DNA from: Halalkalirubrum salinum
Lineage (GTDB): Archaea > Halobacteriota > Halobacteria > Halobacteriales > Haloferacaceae
Direction: 5' to 3'
Assembly: GCF_005543295.1 (NCBI RefSeq)
Contig: NZ_SRSG01000003.1
Coordinates: forward strand, 60,869-124,868
Length of the DNA stretch: 64,000 nt
The notes under the pieces were generated by a model that saw nothing but the letters and a program-made list of their open reading frames with translations, was not told the origin of the DNA and did no database searches. The translations under genes were made by a program, and so were the position numbers. Positions 34,414-44,027 of this stretch are shown piece by piece; position 1 is the first letter of the stretch; each line of letters begins with the position of its first letter.

Positions 34414-35817
34414 ATGGCTATCCTGGGAGAGTTAGTCGAGTCCTCCACCATACCACTGCATACCCAGGAGATGCACCTGCTCGTCGATGACGGGGTCATT
34501 ACCGAGGCCCACGGAGTCGATCGCGTGCTCCCAGTTGACGACAGTGCACTCGTTTCGACCCAATTTGTCGATCATCTGCATCCCGACGATCGCGACATCG
34601 TCACGACGGCACTTGCGTCGATTGCGGAGGGCTCTGTGTGCGTCACTGAGGTTGAATATCGATTTCTGACCAACCAGGACCCACATATTTGGCTTCGAAG
34701 CCGCCTGGCTAGCGATCCAACGAGTGAAATAAACGGGTGTCTGGTCAGCTCGGTCGATATCACACCAAGCACACGCGCTACTACTGTTCGACAGCGGGTC
34801 AACGATCGGTTCAAACAACTGGTCGAGAGCACCGACGACGTCGTGTGGATGTACACCGCCGACTGGGAGCAGTTGTTGTTTATCAACTCTGTGTACGAAT
34901 CCGTCTGGGAGCAACCACTTGAGCGGTTGGAGGCAGAGCCAATGAGTTTCCTCGAAGTGGTTCATCCGGCGGATCGCGAGCGCACGATGGACGCGATGGG
35001 GCGGCTGTCCGCGGGAATTCCGATCGATATTGAGTTTCGAATCCAACCCGATCCGAATCGCACACGGTGGGTGTGGGCACAAGGACAGCCAATTTTCGAA
35101 GACGGCACGGTCTCACGGGTCGGCGGCTTCGTTCGCGACATTACGCGGCGACGACAACGATCGCACCATCTCGACGTAATCGATCGCGTGCTCAGACACA
35201 ACCTCCGTAACGATCTCAACGTTATTTTGGGCTACGCGGAGGTCGCTGCCGAGCGCAACGACGACACGGTTGCAGCGGCGATCGATCGGATTCGCAACAC
35301 CAGCGAACGCCTGCTCGAGACAGTCGAAAAACAACGCGAGATCGTCGACGTGCTCACACGACGGACCGAACAGCGACAGCTTGAGCTCGTTGATGTCGCC
35401 ACTACCGCAGTCGAGATGATCCGGTGTGAACATGACAACGGTCAGTTTGACGTATCATGCCCGGCGTCCGCACCCGCAGTCGCGGTTCCGATGATCGAGG
35501 AGGCAATTGCCGAACTGGTACAAAACGCCGCAACGTACGCCGGTGTGAACGAACCCATCGTCGACATCTCTGTCGAGCAGGCCGACGGATTCGTCGTCGT
35601 CTCCATCGCCGATCGTGGACCCACAATCCCCGAACAGGAGATTGCGGTGCTCACAGAACCAAGTGCACACGGCCCGCTGTATCACGGTAGCGGGCTCGGG
35701 CTGTGGTTCGTCTACTGTGTCGTCGATCTCTCCGGCGGCTCGATCGACTTTTCAAAGCGCGATCGCGGGGGAAACCGGATTACGATTCGACTTCCTGCGG
35801 CCGACTCGCAGTACTGA
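34414..35817 (+). CDS. PAS-domain sensor histidine kinase, soluble
   Basis: A 467-residue kinase with two PAS regions: an N-terminal PAS_3-like one (FVDHLHPDDRDIVTTALAS, EVEYRFLTNQDPHIWLRSR) and a second about residues 145-285 (FKQLVESTDDVVWMYTADWE, VVHPADRERTMDAM, IEFRIQPDPNRTRWVWAQ). The H box VIDRVLRHNLRNDLNVILGY and N box IAELVQNAATYA, G1 SIADRGPTIPEQE and G2 GSGLGLWFVY follow. No membrane helix. ATG 34414 (MAILGELVES) is preferred because the upstream extension to 34303 reads through the promoter region. Confidence 0.88.
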   Translation: MAILGELVESSTIPLHTQEMHLLVDDGVITEAHGVDRVLPVDDSALVSTQFVDHLHPDDRDIVTTALASIAEGSVCVTEVEYRFLTNQDPHIWLRSRLASDPTSEINGCLVSSVDITPSTRATTVRQRVNDRFKQLVESTDDVVWMYTADWEQLLFINSVYESVWEQPLERLEAEPMSFLEVVHPADRERTMDAMGRLSAGIPIDIEFRIQPDPNRTRWVWAQGQPIFEDGTVSRVGGFVRDITRRRQRSHHLDVIDRVLRHNLRNDLNVILGYAEVAAERNDDTVAAAIDRIRNTSERLLETVEKQREIVDVLTRRTEQRQLELVDVATTAVEMIRCEHDNGQFDVSCPASAPAVAVPMIEEAIAELVQNAATYAGVNEPIVDISVEQADGFVVVSIADRGPTIPEQEIAVLTEPSAHGPLYHGSGLGLWFVYCVVDLSGGSIDFSKRDRGGNRITIRLPAADSQY

Positions 35818-35893
35818 GTGCGATCGCCGCCGCTCGCAGATTCATCAGCAATCGAACAGGCCTATGTCGTCGCTCAGGGCCTTGTGCCGTCGC

Positions 35894-36379
35894 TTAGGGA
35901 AGGTACCGCACGCTCACAACGCCAGCAGCCGATCGAACCTCGACGCGGTTGACTCCGAGCCGAGCGGCCCGCGAGAGTGTTGTCTCCCGATCGTCGACAA
36001 CATCTGTGACGGCGTCGTCAGTCGATTCCTCGGGCACGGTTAGCACGTGCAACTCGCCGATCCCTGCCCGCGGCTTTCTGGTCAGTTCGCCTTCCGGCTG
36101 GCTATCGGCTATCTCTCGTTCTTGCTGGGTCGGAGGCTCTTCGCTCACCCCGATCGACAGCGATCGTCGGTCACCAACCTCCACAAGTTGCCACGAGACC
36201 TCGAGCGGCGGATCGGGGGCGACAACGCCGTCGATGGCATCATCGACCTCAATACCTGGGTTTGTCGAGAGCGCGTGTACCTGTCCGTCGTGAACGTCTT
36301 TCAACACCGCCGAATCCTCGTCGGCGTGGGTCACGAGAAACGTACTCTTTTTTCCATCTGGTGGCGCGTCGTCGGTCAT
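35894..36379 (-). CDS. DUF5812-like haloarchaeal protein
   Basis: A 161-residue acidic cytoplasmic protein. The N-terminal KSTFLVTHADEDSAVLKDV and HALSTNPGIEVDDAI, and the C-terminal TLSRAARLGVNRVEVR, match my recollection of the haloarchaeal DUF5812 family. The first 60 residues look like an OB- or SH3-like beta domain. Function unknown. No obvious operon partner. Confidence 0.75.
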   Translation of the reverse strand: MTDDAPPDGKKSTFLVTHADEDSAVLKDVHDGQVHALSTNPGIEVDDAIDGVVAPDPPLEVSWQLVEVGDRRSLSIGVSEEPPTQQEREIADSQPEGELTRKPRAGIGELHVLTVPEESTDDAVTDVVDDRETTLSRAARLGVNRVEVRSAAGVVSVRYLP

Positions 36380-36445
36380 CCTCGCTATGTAGATAGCAGA
36401 GCTGTTTGGACGTTTCGACAGCGGAATCTGTCTACGCGATGATTC

Positions 36446-36964
36446 TCATGCGCGCTTCGTGAGCAAATAATGGACGACAAAAATTGCGATCGCGCCGACA
36501 ACTGGCGGGAGCAGCCCAATTGGCTGGGCGAGCCCGTAGAGCACGTCGACGATCGGCCCGAAGATCCCACCGACCGGCTCCTGTTGCTCGGGTGGGACAG
36601 TGATAATGAGTCCGACGTATACCGACACGAGAAAGCCGAATCCGGTTAGTGCCAGGGCTGGATCGTAGCGATCGGCCACCGTGCGTGCGGTTCGATGTCG
36701 ACGGGCAACAAACAGCGTGGGCGCGAGAAGCGGTCCGGCAAACGCCAATCCCAACAGGACGTACAGCGATCGAGACAGCGTGAGTGAACCGCCGGGGACC
36801 TCGGCGGTCTCGCCCATGAGGACGATGAGTCCGAACAAGACAATGAGTCCGATTAGTGCCGCTGCAAGCGTTCCGATCACGACATACAATTTAAACAGCA
36901 CCGATCGGCTCTGCCGGAAGGCGTAGGGGATAGCGCCGAACAGCCCGCCGTAGCTGTCTTCCAT
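36446..36964 (-). CDS. Conserved hypothetical membrane protein
   Basis: A 172-residue protein with four helices: LYVVIGTLAAALIGLIVLFG, LSRSLYVLLGLAFAGPLLAP, LALTGFGFLVSVYVGLIITV and LLPPVVGAIAIFVVHYLL. The loop after helix 2 is basic (ARRHRTARTVADRYD). ATG 36964 gives MEDSYGGLFGAIPYAF. No known motif. Divergent from pgi. Confidence 0.7.
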   Translation of the reverse strand: MEDSYGGLFGAIPYAFRQSRSVLFKLYVVIGTLAAALIGLIVLFGLIVLMGETAEVPGGSLTLSRSLYVLLGLAFAGPLLAPTLFVARRHRTARTVADRYDPALALTGFGFLVSVYVGLIITVPPEQQEPVGGIFGPIVDVLYGLAQPIGLLPPVVGAIAIFVVHYLLTKRA

Positions 36965-37083
36965 ACCCCTGGGTAGGCCGTGTGATCGCTTAATCACACG
37001 GATTTCGCCTCGTATTTGCGCCGGCTAATACTCTCACACCAGAGACGGTAACTGCTATAATGGTGGCTCCCGCGGGAGTACAC

Positions 37084-38376
37084 ATGCGAATAGACCTCGG
37101 TAATGCGATCGACACCGTTCCCGGTGTCACGATGGATGTGCTCGATCGGCTCGACGAGCGGGTGGCAACCGCACACGAACGAATCGACGCCGGCCGGGAG
37201 GCAGCCGACCACGGCTACGCGGCGTTGAACCTCCCGGAGACGACTGATCCGGCCGCGATCGAGGCCGCCGTCTCGGGGTTCGACGCGCCCGAATCGATTC
37301 TCACGGTCGGGATCGGCGGCAGCGCGCTCGGCGCGGCAACGATCGATGCCGCGCTGTCGGGCCCTGAGCACGCGGACACGTACTACCTCGACAACGTCGA
37401 CCCCGAGGCAATCGAGCAGCTGCTGTCGACGATCGATCTCTCGAAAACAGTTGTAAACGTCGTGAGCCGATCGGGGACGACCGCAGAAACGCTGTCGAAC
37501 TTTCTGGTCGTCCGCGATCGGATGACCGACGCCGACGTCGACTGGACTGACCGGACGTTCGTCACGACTGGCGACGCTGGGAACCTCCACGAGCTAGCAG
37601 CGACACACGATCTCCCCACGCTGCCGGTCCCCGACGGCGTCCCTGGTCGATTTTCCGCATTGTCGTCGGTTGGATTGGCGGTCGCAGCCATCCAGGGCCA
37701 CGATCTCGAGGCGATTCTCGCGGGTGCGGCGAGTGAGGCGTCGAAGCTCTCGGGATCACTGTATGAGTCGCCAGCGTACGCCTACGGTGCTGTCTCGTAC
37801 GCGCTGGCCGAACGCGGCGCGCTCACAAACGCGATGATGCCATACAGCGAGTCACTCGAGTACTTCGCCGAGTGGTTTGCCCAGCTGTGGGCCGAAAGTC
37901 TCGGCAAGGACGGGATCGGTCAGACGCCCGCCCGTGCGCTTGGCGCGACTGACCAGCACTCTCAGCTGCAGTTGTACCGTGCGGGCCCACGAGACAAGCT
38001 CGTCACGCTCGTTCGCCCGCAGGAGCGATCGGACATTGCGATTCCCGAAACGGAGCTGTCAGGGCTGTCGTACCTTGGAGGCTCCTCGCTGGGGTCACTG
38101 CTCGACGCGGAGTTCGAGGCGACCGAAGCAAGCCTCGCGGAGGCGGGTCGGCCCTCCGTCAGGATCGAGATCGATGCAGTCGACGAACGGGGAATCGGTG
38201 AACTCCTGTACGCGATGGAAGCCGCGTGCGTGCTCTACGGCGAGCTCGCAAACGTGTCGACATTTACTCAACCTGCCGTCGAGTGGGGTAAACGAGCCGC
38301 TCGTGGGCTGTTGGGCGGCGGTGACTTCGCGGAGGCCGACGCCGTTTCTGACAAGCGAACCCTCGTCGTCGACTGA
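37084..38376 (+). CDS. pgi: Glucose-6-phosphate isomerase
   Basis: A 430-residue PGI that interconverts glucose 6-phosphate and fructose 6-phosphate, used in haloarchaea mainly for gluconeogenesis. SIS-domain motifs are TVGIGGSALGAATI, VVNVVSRSGTTAETLSNF and the C-terminal LGATDQHSQLQLYRAGPRDK with the catalytic His; the Lys/His near VEWGKRAARGLL closes the site. ATG 37084 (MRIDLGNAID) is chosen over an extension at 37060. It is monocistronic. Confidence 0.93.
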   Translation: MRIDLGNAIDTVPGVTMDVLDRLDERVATAHERIDAGREAADHGYAALNLPETTDPAAIEAAVSGFDAPESILTVGIGGSALGAATIDAALSGPEHADTYYLDNVDPEAIEQLLSTIDLSKTVVNVVSRSGTTAETLSNFLVVRDRMTDADVDWTDRTFVTTGDAGNLHELAATHDLPTLPVPDGVPGRFSALSSVGLAVAAIQGHDLEAILAGAASEASKLSGSLYESPAYAYGAVSYALAERGALTNAMMPYSESLEYFAEWFAQLWAESLGKDGIGQTPARALGATDQHSQLQLYRAGPRDKLVTLVRPQERSDIAIPETELSGLSYLGGSSLGSLLDAEFEATEASLAEAGRPSVRIEIDAVDERGIGELLYAMEAACVLYGELANVSTFTQPAVEWGKRAARGLLGGGDFAEADAVSDKRTLVVD

Positions 38377-38473
38377 CGCGCGCAAGCTGCGATCGTCGAC
38401 GGCCAGCGGTGTGGCTATCACGAACGCGCAGGATCGGTGCGGCTAACCCGATCGAGCGTTTACGTCGAACCCA

Positions 38474-39223
38474 ATGGCGGACTCCTCGGATGCGGACATA
38501 CAGGTCTGGATGCGTCGCGGCTCGGCGCTGTTTGAGGGCGTCTTTGTCGTCCTCGCTGCGTTGGTCGCCGCGAGCCTCGCGGTTGCGGTGATTCGTGAGC
38601 CTCTCGTCGCAGCGACCGGTGGTACTCCCGATGCGACGATCGTCCAGCTGTCGGTGACCGTAATCCAGTTCGTCTTTTTTGGGCTTGTCGTGTTCTGGTA
38701 TCTTCGAGTCACCGATCGCTGGAAGATGGTCGGATTCGACGAGTTCGAACCCACACACGCGATCGCGATCGCGGTCGGAACCGCCGTCTTGTTGGGTGGA
38801 CAGCTGGGGATCTCTGCGCTCTTTAGCTCGCTTGGCATCTCGACGGGGGCGAACCGCGCGATCACCGACGGCCTCGGCAACCCTGAGTACTTTTTCGGAA
38901 TGATCATCATCTCACTCCTGCTCGTTGGCCCTGCCGAGGAATTGTTGTTCCGTGGCGTGTTACAGGCACGACTTCGAGAGTCATGGGGGGCGTGGCCCGC
39001 GATCGTGCTCGCGACGATAGTTTTCGGCGCAATCCACCTTCCGGCGATCATCGGCGAGCCGACCCAGCAGTACGCGACGCTGGTTGTCATCGCGCTGTTG
39101 GGACTCGTCTTGGGCTATCTCTACGAGCGAACCAGAACGATCTGGGTACCGGCGATCGTCCACGGTGCGAACAACGCCGTGATCTTCGCCATACAGTACG
39201 CCGGCGCGATCGGCCTCTTGTAG
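38474..39223 (+). CDS. CPBP-family intramembrane protease, second copy
   Basis: A 249-residue membrane protein with about seven helices and the complete CPBP motif set: AEELLFRGVLQARLRES (EExxxR), FGAIHLPAI (His), and VHGANNAVIFAI (His/Asn). It differs from the copy at 14216 by a shorter N-terminus and different loops, so the two probably have separate substrates. Confidence 0.88.
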   Translation: MADSSDADIQVWMRRGSALFEGVFVVLAALVAASLAVAVIREPLVAATGGTPDATIVQLSVTVIQFVFFGLVVFWYLRVTDRWKMVGFDEFEPTHAIAIAVGTAVLLGGQLGISALFSSLGISTGANRAITDGLGNPEYFFGMIIISLLLVGPAEELLFRGVLQARLRESWGAWPAIVLATIVFGAIHLPAIIGEPTQQYATLVVIALLGLVLGYLYERTRTIWVPAIVHGANNAVIFAIQYAGAIGLL

Positions 39224-39271
39224 TCCCCGGCGGCCGGGCTGTGTGCGCCACACGCAACGATCGCCAACCAC

Positions 39272-39730
39272 TCAGTTCGGATTTTTCCGCGTGAGTTCGC
39301 TCCCACAGATCGGACACCGCTCATGATGCTCGTCGAACTCCCGGCCACAGCCAGCACACTGGAAAATCCAGGCCCGCTCCTCTGAAATTCCGTCGCGAGC
39401 GATGACATCGACGGAGATCCCGAGGTGTTCGGCGACGTTCTGCATTGCGTAGTCGTCGGTCACCAAGACGCCATCGAGTTCGAAGGCGGCCGCGAGCAGT
39501 CGGGTATCAGTTTCTGAGAGCTCATTGGCATCACCGGTCTCGACGGCCGCACGACCGATCTTTTCTACGGTCCCCTCCGCAGGAATGTGAATGTGCATCC
39601 CCGCACCCTCGTCGGCGTCAAATCGGAAGGCGTGTTCGCCCTCAAGCTCCTCACGGACGAGCGGAATCGATGCTGTCGGCTCGTCGGTGTGATACTCGTG
39701 AATAAACGCAGACGTGTCGAGAATATGCAT
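39272..39730 (-). CDS. Nob1-like PIN/zinc-ribbon endonuclease
   Basis: A 152-residue protein. The PIN domain has the acidic residues in LDTSAFIHEY, LSETDTRLLAAAFELDG and VTDDYAMQNVAEHLG. A rubredoxin-like zinc ribbon follows (CAGCGREFDEHHERCPICGSEL). This two-domain order is that of archaeal Nob1, which matures the 3' end of 16S rRNA. It overlaps no gene; the PRC-barrel gene upstream ends one base before its start. Confidence 0.88.
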   Translation of the reverse strand: MHILDTSAFIHEYHTDEPTASIPLVREELEGEHAFRFDADEGAGMHIHIPAEGTVEKIGRAAVETGDANELSETDTRLLAAAFELDGVLVTDDYAMQNVAEHLGISVDVIARDGISEERAWIFQCAGCGREFDEHHERCPICGSELTRKNPN

Positions 39731-39976
39731 TTAACGGGCGACGACAATGTAGTCTTTGACTGCCTGCACCGCCCCGACAGGAAGCCTGATTCTGCCGCGA
39801 TTGTCGGTGTCGAGTCCGTGTTCGGCGGGAATAATTTCTTCTTTTGGTGTCACAAGCAAGTCATTGAGCGCGCCGGTCTTGAGGTCCATCGTGATATTGT
39901 ACAGTTCACCGAGTTCGGTACCATCCGCGCCCATGACGGATTTCCCCGAGAGGTTCTCCGCTAGGATATCTACCAT
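39731..39976 (-). CDS. PRC-barrel domain protein
   Basis: An 81-residue single-domain PRC barrel: LSGKSVMGADGTELGELYNITMD begins the domain, with a T-x-L-V-type loop near LLVTPKEEIIP and closing RIRLPVGAVQAVKDYIVV. Related small archaeal proteins accompany RNA-processing and cell-division genes. It abuts the Nob1-like gene directly, implying one mRNA and suggesting a role in ribosome maturation (inference). Confidence 0.85.
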   Translation of the reverse strand: MVDILAENLSGKSVMGADGTELGELYNITMDLKTGALNDLLVTPKEEIIPAEHGLDTDNRGRIRLPVGAVQAVKDYIVVAR

Positions 39977-40100
39977 ACTCCGCGTATTCGCGTGTAATCA
40001 TATAAACACTGGGGACCGTCAGACGCCGGCTGGTGCGAGTCATAACAGTCAGGCACGACGCTTAAATACGACAGAGAGCTACAAACCATAGGGACCTTCG

Positions 40101-41960
40101 GTGGCAACAGGACTGCTCACAATTGTTACGATAATTCTCGTCGCCGGTATCGGAACCCAGATCCTCGCAAAGCGGCTCAAAATTCCGAGCGTGCTGTTTC
40201 TCATTCCGATCGGCGTGCTGCTTGGGGAAGTGGGGCTGGGTCTTATCACGCTCGAGACGTTCGGGACTGGCGGCGGGCTATCGACAGTCGTCGGTGTGAG
40301 CGTTGCAATTATTGTGTTCGACGGTGCGTTTCAGCTCCGCCGGGACAAACTCGAACGCGCACCGAAGGCGATCGGTGGGTTGATCACGATCGGTGCGATC
40401 GGCAGCCTCGTCGGCACGGCACTTGCGGTTCGGTTCTTTGTTGGTGCGTCGTGGGGAGTGGCTTTCCTGATCGGTGCACTCTTGATCGCCACCGGGCCAA
40501 CTGTCATCACGCCGATCCTTGACGTCGTGCGGGTCCGTGAACACGTCGGGACGACGCTTGAGGCCGAAGGTATTTTCAACGACGTGACCGCGGCCGTGCT
40601 CGCGATCGTGGTGTTCGAACTGCTCGTGTTGGAGTCAGACCTGCTCGCGGTGCCGACGGGCTTTCTCGTTCGGGTCGGCCTCGGCGTCGCCGTCGGGGTT
40701 GCTGTCGCGCTTGCGGTCCGAGAGACGCTCCAGCGGCTCGACGTCCCCGCAGACGCAGCCCCACAGACTGCGCAGTTTGTCGTCCTCGCTGGCGCGGTAC
40801 TCTCGTACGGACTCTCGTCTAGTATACTCGCAGAGACGGGTGTCGCTGCAGCAGCCGCTGCTGGAATCGTGCTCGGGAACGCGGAGCTCGACCACGAAGA
40901 GGCGATCGACGAGTTCGCCCGCGACCTCACGCTTCTCGTCCTTTCGTTCGTATTCATTTCCCTCGCGGCGCTCGTCGACATTGGGGCGCTCATTGGGCTC
41001 GGGCTCGGTGGGATCGCGGTCGTTGTGGTTGTCACACTCGTCGTCCGGCCACTCGCGGTGTTTGCGTCCGCACGCGATCGCCAGTTTACCCGAAACGAGC
41101 GGTACTTTTTGAGCCTTGTCGGGCCGCGTGGGATCATTCCCGCAAGCGTGGCCACGCTGTTTGCGATCGAACTGCAAGAGGTTGGCCGGACCGCTGACGC
41201 GCAGGTGCTTTTAGGGACTGTCTTCCTCGTGATTTTCGCGACGGTTGTGTTCGAAGCCGGGCTGTCGCGACAGATCGCACAGCGACTGGATGTGATACCG
41301 ATGCCAACAATAATCGTCGGCGGGGGCCGTGTCGGGCGCGCACTCGCCACACGACTGGAGAACCGCGGAGAGAACATCATCGTTGTCGATGAACGGAAAG
41401 AGACTGTCGAGTCACTGCAGGTCGACGGATTCGAGGCTGCCCGCGGCGACGGCACTGACGCCGCAACCCTTGAGGATGCGGGGATCACCAATGCCAAGAC
41501 GGCCGTCGCCGCGACTGGCGACGACGACACAAACCTCCTCGTCTGTCAGCTTGCGCGGACAAAATTCGGTGTCCCACAGGTTTTCAGCCGGGTCAACCAG
41601 CCGGACAACGTCGAGGCGTTCGAGGCGCTCGATGTGGGCGCTATCGACGCGTCGATGGCCACCGCGTGGTCGATCGACAACGAGATTGAGCGGCCATCGA
41701 TCTTCCACTGGATGAGTGAACTCGGCGACGGTCATGACGTCCAAGAGATCGCCGTCACCGCCGAGGATCTCGTCGGGCGAACGATCAAAGAGGTTAACCA
41801 AGAGATCCCCGACGGCTGTATCGTCGCGGTGATCGTCCGTGGCGGCGACTCACACGTCCCGAAAGCTGACGAAGTATTACAACAGGGCGATCGGATCACG
41901 TTCCTCGGTGAGTCGAAAGCCGTCCGTGGTGCAGTCCGCCGATTCCACCCGCACGACTAG
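40101..41960 (+). CDS. Cation:proton antiporter (CPA) with C-terminal TrkA regulatory module
   Basis: A 619-residue protein starting at GTG 40101. Residues 1-390 form a CPA1/NhaP-like antiporter of about 12 helices; GTTLEAEGIFNDVTAAVLAIV contains the ND motif of the ion site and IATGPTVITPIL the other half. Residues about 400-515 are a TrkA-N Rossmann domain (TIIVGGGRVGRALATRL) and about 535-619 a TrkA-C domain. Nucleotide control of Na+ or K+/H+ exchange is likely. The fusion suits salt and pH homeostasis in brine. Confidence 0.9.
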   Translation: MATGLLTIVTIILVAGIGTQILAKRLKIPSVLFLIPIGVLLGEVGLGLITLETFGTGGGLSTVVGVSVAIIVFDGAFQLRRDKLERAPKAIGGLITIGAIGSLVGTALAVRFFVGASWGVAFLIGALLIATGPTVITPILDVVRVREHVGTTLEAEGIFNDVTAAVLAIVVFELLVLESDLLAVPTGFLVRVGLGVAVGVAVALAVRETLQRLDVPADAAPQTAQFVVLAGAVLSYGLSSSILAETGVAAAAAAGIVLGNAELDHEEAIDEFARDLTLLVLSFVFISLAALVDIGALIGLGLGGIAVVVVVTLVVRPLAVFASARDRQFTRNERYFLSLVGPRGIIPASVATLFAIELQEVGRTADAQVLLGTVFLVIFATVVFEAGLSRQIAQRLDVIPMPTIIVGGGRVGRALATRLENRGENIIVVDERKETVESLQVDGFEAARGDGTDAATLEDAGITNAKTAVAATGDDDTNLLVCQLARTKFGVPQVFSRVNQPDNVEAFEALDVGAIDASMATAWSIDNEIERPSIFHWMSELGDGHDVQEIAVTAEDLVGRTIKEVNQEIPDGCIVAVIVRGGDSHVPKADEVLQQGDRITFLGESKAVRGAVRRFHPHD

Positions 41961-42053
41961 TTTTCACCGACCGCGGCGGCTGATCGGGAAGTTGAAAGGC
42001 TTAACTCCAATCGCGGATAGTCTTCGGCAAAGACTTCTTTGGGGTGTGTTCCA

Positions 42054-43844
42054 ATGTCAGATAACTCATCTGCGTCGCTGCGTACACCGATCGTCGCGGT
42101 TCTCGGCCACGTCGATCACGGCAAAACGAGTCTGCTCGACCGGATCCGTGGCTCGGCCGTGAGCGAAGGCGAGGCCGGCGCGATCACCCAGCACATCGGC
42201 GCGACGGCGGTACCGCTCGAAACCGTGGCAGAGATGGCTGGCGATCTTGTCATGGTCGAAGACTTCGATCTCCCGGGATTGTTGTTCATCGACACGCCCG
42301 GTCACCACTCGTTTTCGACGCTTCGTTCCCGCGGGGGCGCGCTCGCGGACATCGCGATCCTCGTCGTCGACGTTAACGACGGCTTCCAGCCACAGACCGA
42401 GGAAGCGATCGACATCCTCCGGCGCACCGGTACACCGTTCGTCGTCGCTGCCAACAAGGTCGACACGACGCCGGGGTGGAACCCCAACGAGAACTCGGCG
42501 ATCAAACCCAGCTACGACGCTCAAAGCGACAATGCGCGACAGCGGTTGGACACGAACCTCTATCAGATCATCGGTGAGCTCTCAGACAGCGGCTTCTCGG
42601 CGGATCTGTACTGGCGCGTCCAGGACTTCCAGAAGAATATCGGCGTTGTCCCCGTCTCGGCGATGACCGGCGAGGGAGTTGCGGACCTGCTCGCAGTGCT
42701 TATGGGGCTCTCCCAGCGGTTCATGAAAGCCGAGATGGAGATCAACGTGGCCGGGCCTGGCGAGGGGACCGTCCTCGAAGTCAAAGAGGAGCGTGGCTTC
42801 GGTTCGACGCTCGACGTGGTGGTCTACGACGGCACGATCGCCGAGGGCGATACGATCGTCGTCGGGGCGTCGAACGAGCCGATCGTCACCGAGGTCCGCG
42901 CGCTGTTGCAGCCGCGGCCGAACGCCGAGATTCGCGTTGAAAAGCGGTTCGACCGCGTCGAATCAGTGGGGGCTGCGGCGGGGATCAAGATCGCTGCGCC
43001 GGACCTCGACGCCGCCCTCGCTGGTGCGCCGGTTCGGGTCGTGCGCGATCGGTCTGTCGAGGACGTGATCGCCGAGGTCGAAGCCGAGCTCGCCGAGATC
43101 GAGGTCGACACCGAAGAAAACGGCGTCGTCGTCAAGGCCGACACCCTCGGGAGTCTCGAGGCGATGGCCAATGCGCTTAAAGAGGCGGAGGTTCCGATCC
43201 TCCGCGCGGAGGTCGGTGACATTGCACCGCGGGACGTCGCGGTCGCGGGGACTGCAAACGAGCCCGAACACCGTGCAATCTTGGGATTCAATGTGGACGT
43301 GTTGGCGAACGCCGAACGCGAGCTTGAAAACTCCGAAGTCAAGCTATTCGCCGACGACGTGATCTACCAGCTCGTCGAGGAGTACGATGGCTTCGTCACC
43401 GAGCTCAAACGCGCCCAACAGGAGACGATCCTCGATAAGATCGTCCGCCCGGCCCGGTTTCGGATCCTCGAAGACCACGTGTTCAGACAGTCGAACCCGG
43501 CGGTCGTTGGCGTCGAGGTCATGGCCGGCACGATGAAAAACAACATGCGTGTGGTCAAATTCGAGGGCAACGAGCCGACCCGCGTTGGTGAACTCTCGGG
43601 GATTCAAGAACAAGGCGACGATGTCTCCGAGGCCCGGGCTGGCTCGCGAGTCAGCGTGGCGATCGACGGCCCAACGGTTGGTCGCCAGATCGACGAGGGC
43701 GACGAGTTGTGGATCGAACTCCCGGAAAAACACGCAAAGATCCTCGAACAGGAGCTGAAAAGCGAAATTCCGGCCGACGAACTCGAAGCGCTGTCTGGGT
43801 ATCTGGCCAAGCGACGCAAGCGCGATCCGTTCTGGGGCAAGTGA
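42054..43844 (+). CDS. infB: Translation initiation factor aIF5B (IF-2 type)
   Basis: A 596-residue GTPase that promotes subunit joining. G motifs are [16 protein letters not shown] (G1), ITQHIGATAVP (switch I), FIDTPGHHSFSTLR (G3) and VAANKVDTTPGW (G4). Later domains contain VLEVKEERGFGSTLDVVVYD (domain II), VKADTLGSLEAM (domain III) and the archaeal C-terminal region. ATG 42054 is used. TTGAAAGGCTTAACTCC about 60 bases upstream is a BRE/TATA candidate. Confidence 0.95.
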   Translation: MSDNSSASLRTPIVAVLGHVDHGKTSLLDRIRGSAVSEGEAGAITQHIGATAVPLETVAEMAGDLVMVEDFDLPGLLFIDTPGHHSFSTLRSRGGALADIAILVVDVNDGFQPQTEEAIDILRRTGTPFVVAANKVDTTPGWNPNENSAIKPSYDAQSDNARQRLDTNLYQIIGELSDSGFSADLYWRVQDFQKNIGVVPVSAMTGEGVADLLAVLMGLSQRFMKAEMEINVAGPGEGTVLEVKEERGFGSTLDVVVYDGTIAEGDTIVVGASNEPIVTEVRALLQPRPNAEIRVEKRFDRVESVGAAAGIKIAAPDLDAALAGAPVRVVRDRSVEDVIAEVEAELAEIEVDTEENGVVVKADTLGSLEAMANALKEAEVPILRAEVGDIAPRDVAVAGTANEPEHRAILGFNVDVLANAERELENSEVKLFADDVIYQLVEEYDGFVTELKRAQQETILDKIVRPARFRILEDHVFRQSNPAVVGVEVMAGTMKNNMRVVKFEGNEPTRVGELSGIQEQGDDVSEARAGSRVSVAIDGPTVGRQIDEGDELWIELPEKHAKILEQELKSEIPADELEALSGYLAKRRKRDPFWGK

Positions 43845-43892
43845 CCAACCCGTGAAGGGCTGGTCCGTTATTTTTGCTAGTGAGCAAACGTC

Positions 43893-43901
43893 CCGTTTTT
43901 T
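43893..43901 (+). terminator. Poly-T terminator after infB
   Basis: CCCGTTTTTTATG, 50 bases past the infB stop, with an earlier ATTTTTG at 43870-43876, forms a typical pair of archaeal T-run terminators. Confidence 0.5.
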
Positions 43902-44027
43902 ATGACTAGTTAGGACGATCATTTGCTTTGGTTCGGCTCAGCTTCGTGGGTGAACCGGTAGCGAACAGTATTCGATATAGAACAAGCTACCTCAACCTAT
44001 ATGTAGATAGTGTGTAAACAGTAGCAT

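Noticed and set aside
40331..41530. Ser/Thr-rich 399-residue minus-strand frame
   Set aside because: It is an antisense shadow of the antiporter gene, whose membrane segments and TrkA motifs are unambiguous.
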